Shown here piece after piece: positions 8,189 through 18,375 of a DNA stretch of 64,000 nt (position 1 is the first letter of the stretch; each line of letters opens with the position of its first letter). A model generated the notes under the pieces. It was not told where the DNA came from and did not search any database. It worked only from the letters and a program-made list of their open reading frames with translations. Source of the DNA: Undibacterium pigrum. GTDB taxonomy: Bacteria; Pseudomonadota; Gammaproteobacteria; Burkholderiales; Burkholderiaceae_D. Both the position numbers and the translations under genes were made by a program. The DNA is taken from assembly GCF_003201815.1 (NCBI RefSeq), contig NZ_QJKB01000001.1:806001-870000 (forward strand). The letters are read 5' to 3'.

Positions 8189-10255
8189 ATGTTCGCAGCC
8201 ATACCTGAAACACCGCAGCACGCCATCAAGAATCGTCCTCTGTCAGAATTTAATACCGATGTTGCTGCCGTAAGGGCCATTGCTCAGGCGGCTGTCAGCG
8301 TGGAATTGTTTACGATACCGCTGTACATGAATTCCATGTATTCGATCTACGGCACGCATCAGATCAATTCCAAGGGTAACAATTATTATAAAGGCCGCCA
8401 ATGGCCAGGGATGGCGACCACTGCAGACGCCAGCACAGCCAATGAGCGTGCCTTCAATGTCATCTTCAGCGTATTCATACAAGAAATGCTGCATTTGCAG
8501 ATGGCTGCCAATATCGCTACGGCGATTGGTGTCAGTCCCAGTTTTACTGAAAAATCAGGTCTGCAAAACAGTGAGCGTGGCTGGATTTGTTACGGGCCAG
8601 ACAAGCACACCATACCCTGCATAGTTGACCTCAGGGATACCAATAGTTACAAGAATGTCAGAGTCAATTTGGAGTCGCTGAATAACAACCAGATAGAACT
8701 GTTTTTGGCAATCGAGCAGCCAGAGAAGCAGGCGCGCGAAGAATTACGCCACAACGCCGACAAGTATTTCCCGGATATACCTCTGGTGAACTGGGATCCT
8801 GACAAGGGTTTTGCTGACTTGCCACTGTTCGGCACCATTGGCTATATGTATGAATGCTATGCCAAATACATCAGCATGGAATATACGGATGGCCAGACAC
8901 TGTGGCAAAAACTGTTTGATAACAACGCAGTGCAAAAAGACATGTTCAATGTTCACAGCACACCTAAACAGCCGAACGAAAGTCACCCCAAAAAAGAATA
9001 CCCGCAATTTGATACTTTGTTTGGCCCTGAAGATCTTGATGGCGGCATGGCAGGTTCGCAAAACAAGGCCATCGACATGATGTGCGCAATTACTGATCAG
9101 GGTGAAGGCAATTCCGCAGGGATCAAACACTACCGCAGCACTCAATTACTACGTGCCGTACAGCCTGATTATCGCGAATCTAATGAAGGCTTGATCGCTG
9201 ATTACCCCGCCTATGATGGTGATGGCAATGAAGCGAAATCCAGAGATGCTGCTGCACGCTTCCATAGCGCAGCATTTGATCACTATGAGCGCTTCCAGGA
9301 TATCCGCAAGGAGATGGAACATCCTGGGGAGACAGCTGCTGAACATTTACTGACCTGGGAACAATGGCATGCTGTTGCAGGCAATCAGTGGACAGCTGCC
9401 ATGCTGGCCAATGAAAAATATGACGCTGCGTCAGCGCCGCAAAATATCCCTACACCCGACGACGTTGCCGGTGCACTGAATCGCCTGAAAAGCGAAGGAG
9501 CAAAAACCGTACAGATGTTAAGTAGCGTATCTGCAGGTGCCATTTATGGTATTACCTCGGTACTGGACGAATACTGGACAAACAAGGAAACGAGCTTCCC
9601 CTACCCATCCATGGTTGGTTCAGGCGACCGCATGTCGATTTGCTGGGCGATCACAGGTTGTTCACCAGATTTGTCAGTCAGTGTGCCGCTACCAGACAAG
9701 AATAATTTGTACCACTCTTGCCAGGGTCTGGATTTCAACGCCAACAAGGTAAAAGAATCAGAAGAAGCAAATAATCAATGCGCTGCAATTGCGGTTTATC
9801 ATAGTTGTCGTGGCTCAAACGGTTGCAAGGCCCAGGGTGGTTGTGGTTTTGCCCAGATAGATATGGTGGTTAAGCCGGAAAAAGAAGTGCTTGTAGCAGC
9901 AACTCCAGACCGCGGCTCTCACGGTATTTGCGGCGCACCTCCGGGACCGCCGCCTACAGGTACCTTATACAGCGCGCCAAGCGACAACCGCTGTAAAACC
10001 TATGGCGGCTGTGCCGTGCCCATCTCTGCATCACAACTGTTTCCCGCAAGCGGCACAATGACTTTGTATACTTTTGATGATGCGCCACCACACGCAGAGC
10101 ATCTATTGAACAAGAACATCAAATTCAAGCAAGGTGACAGTGTGTTTGACACGGCCTGGGCGGCCTACAGCACGGTGATGACGACGCGCCACAAAAACCC
10201 GGGGGAAATGCCCAAACCAAATGATTTGCGCCTGGCTTTACCACCTTCAACCTGA
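8189..10255 (+). CDS. VioB-type ferritin-like protein with cysteine-motif C-terminal domain
   Basis: This 688-residue protein is the first gene of an operon with a DUF692 (MNIO) enzyme and a DUF2063 protein. The start is the ATG at 8189, preceded by AGGAG with 7-base spacing; the frame is open further upstream but lacks a good ribosome site. Residues ~20-450 form a ferritin-like domain of the VioB (iminophenyl-pyruvate dimer synthase) type: E39, E99-x2-H102, E176, and the TDQGEG motif (302-307) that VioB also has. Residues ~480-610 are different and contain ten Cys (485, 491, 511, 531, 540, 546, 552, 581, 602, 608) in repeated motifs: YHSCQG, YHSCRG, CKAQGGC and CKTYGGC. Such Cys motifs resemble precursor peptides of MNIO-modified RiPPs. 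No signal peptide is seen from this start. Substrate and product are unknown. Confidence 0.75.
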   Translation: MFAAIPETPQHAIKNRPLSEFNTDVAAVRAIAQAAVSVELFTIPLYMNSMYSIYGTHQINSKGNNYYKGRQWPGMATTADASTANERAFNVIFSVFIQEMLHLQMAANIATAIGVSPSFTEKSGLQNSERGWICYGPDKHTIPCIVDLRDTNSYKNVRVNLESLNNNQIELFLAIEQPEKQAREELRHNADKYFPDIPLVNWDPDKGFADLPLFGTIGYMYECYAKYISMEYTDGQTLWQKLFDNNAVQKDMFNVHSTPKQPNESHPKKEYPQFDTLFGPEDLDGGMAGSQNKAIDMMCAITDQGEGNSAGIKHYRSTQLLRAVQPDYRESNEGLIADYPAYDGDGNEAKSRDAAARFHSAAFDHYERFQDIRKEMEHPGETAAEHLLTWEQWHAVAGNQWTAAMLANEKYDAASAPQNIPTPDDVAGALNRLKSEGAKTVQMLSSVSAGAIYGITSVLDEYWTNKETSFPYPSMVGSGDRMSICWAITGCSPDLSVSVPLPDKNNLYHSCQGLDFNANKVKESEEANNQCAAIAVYHSCRGSNGCKAQGGCGFAQIDMVVKPEKEVLVAATPDRGSHGICGAPPGPPPTGTLYSAPSDNRCKTYGGCAVPISASQLFPASGTMTLYTFDDAPPHAEHLLNKNIKFKQGDSVFDTAWAAYSTVMTTRHKNPGEMPKPNDLRLALPPST

Positions 10256-10264
10256 TGATTAAGC

Positions 10265-11203
10265 ATGCCTGAGCCGTACACTACACACAATTTGCAGCCA
10301 CGTCTGGGCCTGCCCAACCTGGGCCTGGGTGTTGGTCTGCGCAACACTCACTTTGAGCACATACTTGAACATGGTGCGGGAGTCGCCTGGTTTGAAGTGA
10401 TTACAGAAAACTTCATTGATAACTATGGTTATGCACGCCACGTTCTGGAACGCATAGCGCATACCTGTCCCATCGTCATGCATGGTGTTTCACTCTCAAT
10501 AGGCAGTACAGATGCACTGAATCTCGATTATCTAAAAAAGCTCAGGCAACTGGCAAAGGAATTACAACCAGTTTGGATATCAGATCATTTGTGCTGGACA
10601 GGTGCCGCAGCGATGAATACCCATGATCTGCTGCCACTACCCTTGAATGAGGCCACGCTAGCGCATGTAGCTGAACGAGTGCGCATAGTGCAGGATTTTC
10701 TGGAACGTCCCTTGATTATAGAAAATCCCAGTACCTACGTAGAATTCGAACAGTCAAACATGGCGGAGGATGAATTTCTAAGTCGTTTAACTGAAAAAAC
10801 CGGTTGTGGGCTACTGCTGGATGTAAACAATGTCTATGTGTCTGCCTATAATCACGGCTTTGATGCTGAACGTTATATACGCAACCTGCCTGCGGACCGC
10901 ATCGTGCAAATTCATCTGGCGGGGCCAAGTCAGCATGGTGACTATATGATAGATACGCATGATCAGCCTGTGCCAACACCAGTCTGGCATTTATATGCAC
11001 TGGCACAAACCTTGACGGGTGGTGTTTCTACACTACTGGAATGGGACGCCAGTATCCCTGACTATCCTGACTTGCTGGCAGAACTGGACAAGGCACGCTT
11101 GGTCATGACTGGTCATTTCCCCGAGATGAAAATCAATGCTGCATCTGGTTCAAGCATTTCTACGCCTTTACATTTTCAGCTGGAAGAACTCAGCACTTCA
11201 TGA
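10265..11203 (+). CDS. DUF692 multinuclear non-heme iron oxidase (MNIO; BufB/MbnB-like)
   Basis: This 312-residue TIM-barrel enzyme belongs to the DUF692/MNIO family. Characterised members (MbnB, TglH, HvfB/BufB type) oxidise cysteine residues of ribosomal peptides into oxazolone-thioamide, thiooxazole or related groups using an Fe2/Fe3 cluster. The expected metal ligands are present: H73 ([10 protein letters not shown]), H108 (ISDHLCW), E153 (IIENPSTY), D186 and N189 ([15 protein letters not shown]), H197, H217 (IHLAG), D230/H232 and E259 (LLEWD). The gene lies 9 bases after the ferritin-like gene and overlaps the DUF2063 gene by 4 bases (ATGA). The Cys-rich tail of the upstream protein is the obvious candidate substrate; this is inferred from linkage. 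Confidence 0.9.
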   Translation: MPEPYTTHNLQPRLGLPNLGLGVGLRNTHFEHILEHGAGVAWFEVITENFIDNYGYARHVLERIAHTCPIVMHGVSLSIGSTDALNLDYLKKLRQLAKELQPVWISDHLCWTGAAAMNTHDLLPLPLNEATLAHVAERVRIVQDFLERPLIIENPSTYVEFEQSNMAEDEFLSRLTEKTGCGLLLDVNNVYVSAYNHGFDAERYIRNLPADRIVQIHLAGPSQHGDYMIDTHDQPVPTPVWHLYALAQTLTGGVSTLLEWDASIPDYPDLLAELDKARLVMTGHFPEMKINAASGSSISTPLHFQLEELSTS

Positions 11204-12090
11204 GCCAGTCTGCACCTGATCCGTCGCTATCGCAATTACAGCACTGGTTTTTAACAGTAATGACTGCGCCTGGTGGCCTGGCGAGAGGCTTATCGCTGGG
11301 ACAGGAGCATCTGGGGTTGGAAGAATCAAGCGTAATCAAGATCGCGCCAGGAAAGCAATCACGCATGCATATTTATGCCCATGGCTACATCCTGCGTTTA
11401 CAGGAATGCCTGCAAGCTGATTTCCCGGTTTTACATCGTTTGATGGGCGATGAATTGTTTAATTTTTTTGCCCACAACTATATCTGGCGACATCCTTCAC
11501 GCGCACCATCTCTGTATGATTTAGGTGCTGGCTTTGCCAATTTCCTGCTGCAGAGCCAACCCAAAAATACAGATGGAGTAAATGCCAGCGAAGCAGACCT
11601 GCTATTGCAGTTTCCGGTCGAGATAGCAAGAATGGAACGGGCATTTACCGAGGTAATACGGGCACCTGGACTGGAGAATAAGCGTAATATCAAAACCCAC
11701 AATGCGTTTGACCTGCTGATGGGTTCACGCGCAGACATCCATATCCCGGCTTGCGTACGTCTGCTAAAAGCCAGCTTTCCTTTATTGGCGTACTGGGAGC
11801 AGGCCAAACATGCGCCTGCCGACCAGGATTTACCAGCCCCGCCAGAACCAGAAACCAGTTACCTCGCATTTACCCGTCTGAATTACCGTGTGCAACTGAT
11901 CACCCTGCTTCCATGGCAATATCATTTTTTACAGGCTGCGTGCAACAATCCAGATATGCATGAATGCGCAGCAAAGTTGTCACAAGAAACCGGGCTGGAC
12001 ATTCATGCGCTACTGGCAGATATTTGCCTGTGGCTGCCACAAGCGCAAGCGCTTGGCTTGCTGACCACGGAAGAAGTGGCTTTGAACTGA
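11200..12090 (+). CDS. DUF2063 (BufC/HvfC-like) MNIO partner protein
   Basis: A 296-residue protein with an N-terminal DUF2063 domain (about residues 10-110; [15 protein letters not shown], then [22 protein letters not shown] and [13 protein letters not shown]). In characterised MNIO systems the equivalent protein pairs with the DUF692 enzyme and is thought to recognise the precursor peptide leader. The C-terminal half is a less conserved alpha/beta domain, the usual architecture of this family. Its start overlaps the MNIO stop by 4 bases, so the two are probably made in equal amounts. It is the last gene of the operon and converges with the flotillin gene. Confidence 0.85.
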   Translation: MSQSAPDPSLSQLQHWFLTVMTAPGGLARGLSLGQEHLGLEESSVIKIAPGKQSRMHIYAHGYILRLQECLQADFPVLHRLMGDELFNFFAHNYIWRHPSRAPSLYDLGAGFANFLLQSQPKNTDGVNASEADLLLQFPVEIARMERAFTEVIRAPGLENKRNIKTHNAFDLLMGSRADIHIPACVRLLKASFPLLAYWEQAKHAPADQDLPAPPEPETSYLAFTRLNYRVQLITLLPWQYHFLQAACNNPDMHECAAKLSQETGLDIHALLADICLWLPQAQALGLLTTEEVALN

Positions 12091-12114
12091 TAAAGCCACC
12101 TCTCAAATACAAGA

Positions 12115-14058
12115 CTAACCAGCGTTAATTATTGCTGCCTTGCCCTCCCCTTTATTCAGCAAGTCTTTTGCAGCGAGTGCGAGGAAGGCGTCGACGGCAG
12201 AACTGCTACCACTGCCACCAGTCTGTATGCTTGGCACCATGGCGATATGGCCTTTTTCTATCGCTTCAGCAAAACGCAGCAAGACTGTTTGCTGGAATTG
12301 CAGTTCTGGACCACCATATGCTTCTACGTTCAATTCAGTTGCTTTCGCCTGCGCTTCACCTATCTGCTGGATTTGGTAAGCCTCAGCATTGGCCAGGGTA
12401 CGCTTGGCATCTGCCGCGCCAGAAGCAACTTGACGCGCTTCTTCCGCCGCTTTAATAGCTTTTTGCACGGCGGCACTACCCTGGTTCTCTGCGATCTTGA
12501 CGGCAAGCTCCGATTCGGTGATCGAGGTCTGTTGTTTTGCGCGGGCTTCTGCTTCGCGCAAAATACGCTCTTGTACTGCCGCGGTTTCCTTGGTTTTATA
12601 AGTTTCCAGTTGTTCTCTCGATACCTGGCGCTCGCGCAATTGCTTCAGGATGACTTCAATTTGAGTGTCACCATTCTTGGCTCGCGGCGTGCCTATCAAG
12701 ACCTCATTCAGAGTCAGGTTATAGCCTTCAAAATTCTTGCGCATTTCTGCTTTGGCACGCTCCTGTATGTCTGAACGTTCTTGCAGCAATTCGATCAGTG
12801 TCTTACCCTGGCCTATGTTCTTGAAATATGCAGCCACCATCGGGTCCAGGGTTTGTTCTACCAGCTTCTGGATGTCGCCAAATCTTTGTATGACCAGCGG
12901 TGCCATTTTATAGTCAATGTTGACGACAACCGACAAAGGCAAGTCAGGTTCGAACGCATCTTTGGTAATCAGTGACACTTCGCTCAGATGTTTGTCCAGC
13001 TCATGTGAACCCACCTGGCCAGACTGCCATTTCAAGATGAAGTTGGTGGTTGGCACATCAATGACACGTTTGGCATAAGGATTCAGCGCATATTTACCTG
13101 GCAGCAGTGGCGATACCTGCACACCTTTTTCATCACTGCTGACCAGTTCACCGTGGCGATATGCGTCCCCTGTCACATCATTGCCAGCCTTACCGGTATA
13201 AGACACGACAACGCCGACATAGCCAACAGGCACTACACGCTTCTCTACTATTTCATAACTGGCGAAACGTGCATTCAGATAATAAGTACCTTCAACCAGG
13301 ACTTGTAGTTGACGGCCTTTGTAGCCACCAGCGTCAATGAATACTTCTGGATTCTGGAAATCGTGGTGATAACTACGCTCTTGATGCGGATCTGCACCAA
13401 CGACTGGCGCAACAATCGTGCCCTCAGGCAGAGATTGTCCCTCATGTGTAGTAATCACCGCCAGTTTATCGTCACGTATCACCAAGGGCAGGAAACCATT
13501 GCGCAAGCGCAGTTCATCCAGCATTTCTGCCAGTTGGCCAACCACAATGCCATCGTTACTGATATTGCCATCACCAGGCAAAGGCAAGGCATACACGCGC
13601 TCAGCAGTCAGTACCACGAATTGTGCAAGGTTGATGGCGTAGGTACCTTCACGCAGTATCTTGCGTTGCAAACCTTTTTGGCCAGCATTGGTCAGGAAAC
13701 TGCGGACATCAGTAAAATCATTTGCCTCCTTATTGCAAGCCAGGTTTTGTGTAGGTGCCATGGCCTGCCCATCGCGGGCAAATACATAGGCCAGAGTGCC
13801 TTGCTGTATGGTCACCAGATCATGTCTGTGTATGGAATATTGAAACGGGAAAAACATATGGAAGCCGCCACGCAAGACTTCAGGCTGAAATCCAGCCTCA
13901 CCATTCAGTGCAATAAACCCATGCTGGACTGAACCACTGGCTGACCATTTCTTCTCAACGATACCAATTTTTTCATTCGAGATATATACGAGCACATTAC
14001 TGCTATACAGCAGCAAAATTACGACAGCAACAATGACTGCCAGAATAATTTCAAACAT
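12115..14058 (-). CDS. Flotillin-like SPFH-domain protein
   Basis: This 647-residue flotillin-like (SPFH/band 7) protein is a scaffold of membrane microdomains. The start is the ATG giving MFEIILAVIVAVVILLLY, preceded by AAGAGG; the open frame extends 28 codons further but without support. A membrane segment spans residues 3-24. SPFH-type segments follow (NIDYKMAPLVIQRFGDIQ and the preceding region), then a long Ala/Glu/Gln-rich coiled coil (about 470-590; REAEARAKQQTSITESELA), and a variable tail. It is larger than FloT (about 500 residues) owing to a long N-terminal region. It is the third gene after nfeD and the stomatin-like gene, from which it is separated by 142 bp with two hairpins. 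Confidence 0.85.
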   Translation of the reverse strand: MFEIILAVIVAVVILLLYSSNVLVYISNEKIGIVEKKWSASGSVQHGFIALNGEAGFQPEVLRGGFHMFFPFQYSIHRHDLVTIQQGTLAYVFARDGQAMAPTQNLACNKEANDFTDVRSFLTNAGQKGLQRKILREGTYAINLAQFVVLTAERVYALPLPGDGNISNDGIVVGQLAEMLDELRLRNGFLPLVIRDDKLAVITTHEGQSLPEGTIVAPVVGADPHQERSYHHDFQNPEVFIDAGGYKGRQLQVLVEGTYYLNARFASYEIVEKRVVPVGYVGVVVSYTGKAGNDVTGDAYRHGELVSSDEKGVQVSPLLPGKYALNPYAKRVIDVPTTNFILKWQSGQVGSHELDKHLSEVSLITKDAFEPDLPLSVVVNIDYKMAPLVIQRFGDIQKLVEQTLDPMVAAYFKNIGQGKTLIELLQERSDIQERAKAEMRKNFEGYNLTLNEVLIGTPRAKNGDTQIEVILKQLRERQVSREQLETYKTKETAAVQERILREAEARAKQQTSITESELAVKIAENQGSAAVQKAIKAAEEARQVASGAADAKRTLANAEAYQIQQIGEAQAKATELNVEAYGGPELQFQQTVLLRFAEAIEKGHIAMVPSIQTGGSGSSSAVDAFLALAAKDLLNKGEGKAAIINAG

Positions 14059-14113
14059 ATTTAGCCTCTTCTTTTTAAAAGTTCCGGTTTGTTCCGGACA
14101 TGCAGCAGCGCTA

Positions 14114-14197
14114 CTGGCATCTGGTAGATGCCAGCAGTACAACGGGGATTTGTGTGGAGAGTGTTACGATAATGAGGAGCCTGTCACACTCCTCATT
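14114..14197 (-). promoter_or_regulatory. Two hairpins between stomatin and flotillin genes
   Basis: Two perfect inverted repeats occupy the 142-bp gap: CTGGCATCT/AGATGCCAG with a 3-base loop (14114-14134), and AATGAGGAG/CTCCTCATT with a 9-base loop (14171-14197) right after the stomatin-like stop. Neither has a T-run. They could be processing or attenuation elements that set flotillin levels below those of the upstream genes; that is inference. Confidence 0.45.
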
Positions 14198-14200
14198 TGA

Positions 14201-15151
14201 TCAGACGGGTCGTCGTGGCGACTCGATGACGGTAGGTTTTTGAGACTTGACAACTTGCATGGCAGTCGCGATCAGACCACTCATATCACCCAGATTGGCT
14301 GGAACAATAATGGAGTTATTGGTTTTAGCCAGGTTACCAAATGCACTGACATATTGTTCTGCGACTTTCAGATTAACTGCATCTGCACCACCGGGTGACT
14401 GTATCGCTGCGGCTGTCTTGCGGATAGCTTCCGCACTGGCCTCTGCAATCGCCAATATGGCTGCAGCCTGACCTTGTGCACGGTTAATCGATGCCTGTTT
14501 TTCACCTTCAGATTTGGCAATCGACGCTTCACGCTCACCAGTCGCGATATTGATCTGCTCTTGCTTGCGGCCTTCTGACGCAGCAATCAGTGCACGTTTT
14601 TCACGCTCTGCAGTAATTTGTGCCTGCATCGCATGCAAGATTTCTTTTGGTGGTGTCAAATCCTTGATTTCATAACGCAAAACCTTGACACCCCAGTTGG
14701 CTGCAGATTCATCAATCGCATTCACGATGGTGGTATTGATGTGGTCTCGCTCCTCAAAGGTTTTGTCCAATTCCATTTTACCGATGACAGAACGCAAGGT
14801 GGTTTGTGCCAATTGTGTGATCGCCGCAATATAGTTTGAAGAACCATATGAGGCGCGCATGGCATCGGTAATCTGGAAATACAAGATACCATCTACCTGC
14901 AATTGCGTATTGTCCCTGGTGATACAAACTTGTGGAGGTACATCCAGCGGAATTTCTTTCAGTATGTGTTTATAAGCGATGCGATCAACAAAAGGCACCA
15001 CGATATTTAAGCCTGGCCCCAGTGTGGCATGATATTTACCCAGTCGTTCCACTACCCAGGCATGCTGTTGTGGTACGACATTAATGGTCTTGAAAACGAA
15101 TACCATTGCCAATACTAATAAAACCAGAGCAACGCCACCTATATTTTCCAT
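14201..15151 (-). CDS. Stomatin/prohibitin-like SPFH protein (QmcA-type)
   Basis: This 316-residue SPFH/band 7 protein has one N-terminal membrane segment (about residues 5-22) and the stomatin signature VPQQHAWVVERLGKYHATLGPGLNIVVPF. After the SPFH core come the family's Ala/Glu helical region (ITAEREKRALIAASEGRKQE) and a C-terminal segment with IVPANLG. It is of the usual length for E. coli QmcA and bacterial stomatins. Partnership of stomatin with an NfeD protein is an established operon pairing; NfeD is encoded directly upstream (51-bp gap). Expected location is the inner membrane, acting in membrane-protein quality control or microdomain organisation. Confidence 0.9.
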   Translation of the reverse strand: MENIGGVALVLLVLAMVFVFKTINVVPQQHAWVVERLGKYHATLGPGLNIVVPFVDRIAYKHILKEIPLDVPPQVCITRDNTQLQVDGILYFQITDAMRASYGSSNYIAAITQLAQTTLRSVIGKMELDKTFEERDHINTTIVNAIDESAANWGVKVLRYEIKDLTPPKEILHAMQAQITAEREKRALIAASEGRKQEQINIATGEREASIAKSEGEKQASINRAQGQAAAILAIAEASAEAIRKTAAAIQSPGGADAVNLKVAEQYVSAFGNLAKTNNSIIVPANLGDMSGLIATAMQVVKSQKPTVIESPRRPV

Positions 15152-15202
15152 ATCCTTACCTTTATTGTTATTCAGAGTGTTTTATATTAATTTTCTATGC
15201 TG

Positions 15203-15637
15203 CTATGTCGGCTTAACAATCAAACGGCTACCTTGTATTTCCTCAATCACATAAGCACCGGGGTAGCCTGCCGAGTGCTGTAATTCAACATCCCACATGG
15301 CACCGCGATACATGGTTCTCGCGGCAAACTTGCCATTGCCCAATTCTTTCCATTCGTTGACTTGCAAGGTCTGCCCTATATCCATATTCACATTAGGGTC
15401 ACGGGCGGCATTGGCATTTTCTTTCCAGCCATATTTACTCTTGTGCAAAGCTGCGGTGGCGAGCGCACCAACAATTGCCGCAACGATCATTTGAATTTCT
15501 GGCCCCAGCTGAAATACAGCAGCCAAAGCACCTGCCACCAAACCAATTGAAATCATTAACAAATAAAACGTACCCGTGAACAATTCAAATATCACGACTA
15601 CGCCTGCCAGTATCATCCACATCATCCATCCGTTCAT
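15203..15637 (-). CDS. NfeD-family membrane protein
   Basis: This 144-residue short-form NfeD protein (no ClpP-like protease domain) is the usual partner of stomatin. Hydrophobic segments cover about residues 4-25, 27-44 and 48-64, followed by a C-terminal OB-fold domain (about 85-144; NMDIGQTLQVNEWKELGNG, then YPGAYVIEEIQGSRLIV). It opens the nfeD-stomatin-flotillin operon. The OB domain faces the cytoplasm or periplasm depending on topology, which cannot be settled here. The partner relationship is known for the family; the cellular process is not. Confidence 0.88.
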   Translation of the reverse strand: MNGWMMWMILAGVVVIFELFTGTFYLLMISIGLVAGALAAVFQLGPEIQMIVAAIVGALATAALHKSKYGWKENANAARDPNVNMDIGQTLQVNEWKELGNGKFAARTMYRGAMWDVELQHSAGYPGAYVIEEIQGSRLIVKPT

Positions 15638-15957
15638 TTTCTTATTCTCCTTATCAGTTTTGTACTTATTTACACTACTACATTTGCATTTTCTATGACT
15701 GGCTTATATTTTTCATCGGTAATCGCCATAGAAATTTACTCACAAAAAAGCCCCCGTTACCTGATGTGGTAACGAGGGCTTTTCCAGGAATTTTGCTGAA
15801 GTATTGATTTTCTTTTTCTTAAGTTTCGACACCGGTAGTCTAGTCTTAATTTTAAAAAATACAAGGGGTCTCATTTGATTTATGTTGCGGCGCACCAACA
15901 AGAAAAACGAGAGACCTTTTTCAAGGAACTCCCGTTTTTAACTTCAATTCAAACTAT
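15638..15957. other. 320-bp intergenic region between nfeD and ppsA
   Basis: No convincing gene is present. It contains the ppsA terminator (15743-15784), and beyond it a GGTCTC...GAGACC inverted repeat with a long loop (about 15866-15914) followed by TTTTT, possibly a second terminator reading on the plus strand. The nfeD promoter should lie in 15638-15740. Confidence 0.5.
15743..15784 (-). terminator. Bidirectional terminator downstream of ppsA
   Basis: An inverted repeat (AGCCCCCGTTACC / GGTAACG-AGGGCT, one mismatch or bulge, 6-base loop) is flanked by an A-run on the left and a T-run on the right, so it can end transcription in either direction. It lies about 175 bases past the ppsA stop. 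Confidence 0.8.
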
Positions 15958-18375
15958 TTATTTTCCAACTGCAGCCAGTTTCTGCCAGGTATCAATCACC
16001 GAATCAGGGTTCAGGGAAATCGATTCTATTCCCTCTTTCATCAGCCATTCGGCAAAGTCAGGATGATCAGATGGCCCCTGGCCACAGATGCCGACATACT
16101 TGTCAAGCTTACGACAAGCAGCGATTGCGCGTGACAGCAAGGCACGTACTGCAGGGTCACGCTCATCAAAATCTGCTGCCAGTAATTCCATGCCAGAATC
16201 GCGATCCAGACCCAGAGTTAACTGCGTCAAGTCATTGGAGCCGATAGAGAAACCATCAAAGAATTGCAGGAACTCTTCTGCCAGAATTGCATTCGACGGT
16301 ACTTCGCACATCATGATCAGGCGCAGGCCATTTTCACCACGTTTGAGTCCATTTTTTGCCAACAGGTTCACGACTTTTTCAGCCTGGCCCAAAGTTCGTA
16401 CGAAAGGCACCATGATTTCTACGTTGGTCAGGCCCATCTCATTACGTACACGTTTCATTGCCTGGCATTCCATCTCGAATGACTCTGCAAAATCCGGTGC
16501 CAGATAGCGCGCAGCACCACGGAAGCCCAGCATAGGATTTTCTTCATCCGGCTCGTAGCGTGATCCACCTATGAGCTTTTTGTACTCATTCGACTTGAAG
16601 TCAGACAAGCGAACGATAACTTTTTTGGGCCAGAATGCAGCAGCAATAGTCGCGATACCTTCTGCCAGTTTATCTACATAAAAGGCTCTTGGAGAGGCAT
16701 GTCCACGTGCAACAGATTCGACTGCTTTCTTCAAATCAGCATCAATGTTCGGGTATTCCAAAATTGCTTTTGGATGTACGCCGATATTATTATTGATGAT
16801 GAATTCCAGACGCGCTAGGCCCACACCTTCATTTGGCACTGACTGGAAGTCAAATGCCAGTTGAGGATTGCCCACATTCAACATGATTTTCAAAGGCAGC
16901 TTGGGCAATTCGCCACGCAGCTCTTCGGTGATTTCAGTTTCCAGCAATCCATCGTAAATCTTGCCTTCATCACCTTCTGCACAAGACACTGTGACCAGAG
17001 TGCCGTCTTTCAGTACATCAGTCGCATCTTCACAGCCAACGACAGCAGGCACACCCAGTTCACGCGCGATGATCGCTGCGTGGCAGGTACGGCCACCGCG
17101 GTTGGTGACAATCGCAGCTGCGCGTTTCATGACGGGTTCCCAGTTGGGGTCTGTCATGTCGGCAACCAGTACGTCGCCGGGTTGTACTCTTTCCATCTCG
17201 GATGGATCATGAATAACGCGTACGCGGCCTGCACCTATCTTTTGACCAATCGCGCGGCCGGAGGCTAATACTGTGCCGCTGCCTTTGAGTTTGAAGCGCT
17301 GCTGCGCATCAGTGGCCTTTTGCTGGGATTTGACTGTTTCTGGGCGAGCTTGCAGGATATACAGCTTGCCGTCGCGGCCGTCTTTACCCCATTCGATGTC
17401 CATAGGGCGGCCATAGTGTTTCTCGATAATAGTCGCATATTTGGCCAGCTCTACTACTTCAGTGTCATTCAGGGAATAACGATTGCGCAATTCCACTGGC
17501 ACATCAACGGTTTTGACCGAGCGACCAGCCTTAGCTTCGCCAGTGAATTCCATCTTGATAAGTTTGGAGCCAATATTGCGACGGATAACTGGCAATTTGC
17601 CCAGTTCCAGCATAGGTTTGTGGACATAGAATTCATCAGGATTAACCGCACCCTGAACCACCGTTTCGCCCAGACCGTAGCTGGACGTGATGAAGACCAC
17701 ATCCTTGAACCCGGATTCTGTATCTATCGTGAACATGACACCAGCGGCGCCCAGGTCAGAACGCACCATGCGCTGTACGCCGGCAGACAAGGCCACTTCA
17801 GCATGGGTAAAGCCTTTATGGACACGGTAAGAAATCGCCCTGTCGTTATACAGTGAGGCAAATACATGCTTCATTGCCTCTAGGATATTGTCAATTCCGA
17901 CAACATTCAAGAAAGTTTCTTGCTGACCTGCAAAAGAGGCGTCAGGCAAATCTTCTGCCGTTGCTGAAGAACGCACCGCAAAAGACATTTCAGCCGTAGA
18001 GTCAGAAACCAGCTTGTTGTAGAACTCTTCTATCTCCTTGAGCAAACGCGGCTGGAACGGGGTGTCGATGATCCATTGACGGATATCGGCACCAGCTCTT
18101 GCCAGTTCCTTGACATCATCAATGTCAAGGTTCACAAGACGGTCGGCAATGCGTTTTTCCAGTGGCAAGCCACCATCGACACTATGTGTCAGGAAATCAC
18201 GGAAAGCTTGTGCCGTGGTGGCAAAACCACCAGGAACACGGACGCCAGCTGTGGCCAGCTGGCTGATCATTTCGCCTAAAGAAGCATTTTTTCCGCCGAC
18301 GGATTCAACATCCGTCATGCGTAAATGCTCAAACGAGGCAACATAAGTTGCTTCGGTATTTGCTGCGTTGGACAT
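15958..18375 (-). CDS. ppsA: Phosphoenolpyruvate synthase
   Basis: This 805-residue enzyme converts pyruvate + ATP + water to PEP + AMP + Pi, the entry to gluconeogenesis. Domains in order: the ATP-grasp nucleotide-binding domain ([10 protein letters not shown] 27-36, [20 protein letters not shown] ~132-151), the swivelling phosphohistidine domain ([14 protein letters not shown], with His432 and the regulatory Thr430), and the PEP-utilising TIM barrel ending in [11 protein letters not shown] with Cys764 as the likely proton donor. Every catalytic motif is present at full length. It is divergent from ppsR, which encodes the bifunctional kinase/pyrophosphorylase that acts on this Thr. Confidence 0.97.
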   Translation of the reverse strand: MSNAANTEATYVASFEHLRMTDVESVGGKNASLGEMISQLATAGVRVPGGFATTAQAFRDFLTHSVDGGLPLEKRIADRLVNLDIDDVKELARAGADIRQWIIDTPFQPRLLKEIEEFYNKLVSDSTAEMSFAVRSSATAEDLPDASFAGQQETFLNVVGIDNILEAMKHVFASLYNDRAISYRVHKGFTHAEVALSAGVQRMVRSDLGAAGVMFTIDTESGFKDVVFITSSYGLGETVVQGAVNPDEFYVHKPMLELGKLPVIRRNIGSKLIKMEFTGEAKAGRSVKTVDVPVELRNRYSLNDTEVVELAKYATIIEKHYGRPMDIEWGKDGRDGKLYILQARPETVKSQQKATDAQQRFKLKGSGTVLASGRAIGQKIGAGRVRVIHDPSEMERVQPGDVLVADMTDPNWEPVMKRAAAIVTNRGGRTCHAAIIARELGVPAVVGCEDATDVLKDGTLVTVSCAEGDEGKIYDGLLETEITEELRGELPKLPLKIMLNVGNPQLAFDFQSVPNEGVGLARLEFIINNNIGVHPKAILEYPNIDADLKKAVESVARGHASPRAFYVDKLAEGIATIAAAFWPKKVIVRLSDFKSNEYKKLIGGSRYEPDEENPMLGFRGAARYLAPDFAESFEMECQAMKRVRNEMGLTNVEIMVPFVRTLGQAEKVVNLLAKNGLKRGENGLRLIMMCEVPSNAILAEEFLQFFDGFSIGSNDLTQLTLGLDRDSGMELLAADFDERDPAVRALLSRAIAACRKLDKYVGICGQGPSDHPDFAEWLMKEGIESISLNPDSVIDTWQKLAAVGK

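Noticed and set aside
15875-16066. 63-codon open frame between nfeD and ppsA
   Set aside because: It runs into the 3' end of ppsA on the opposite strand, with no ribosome site or family match.
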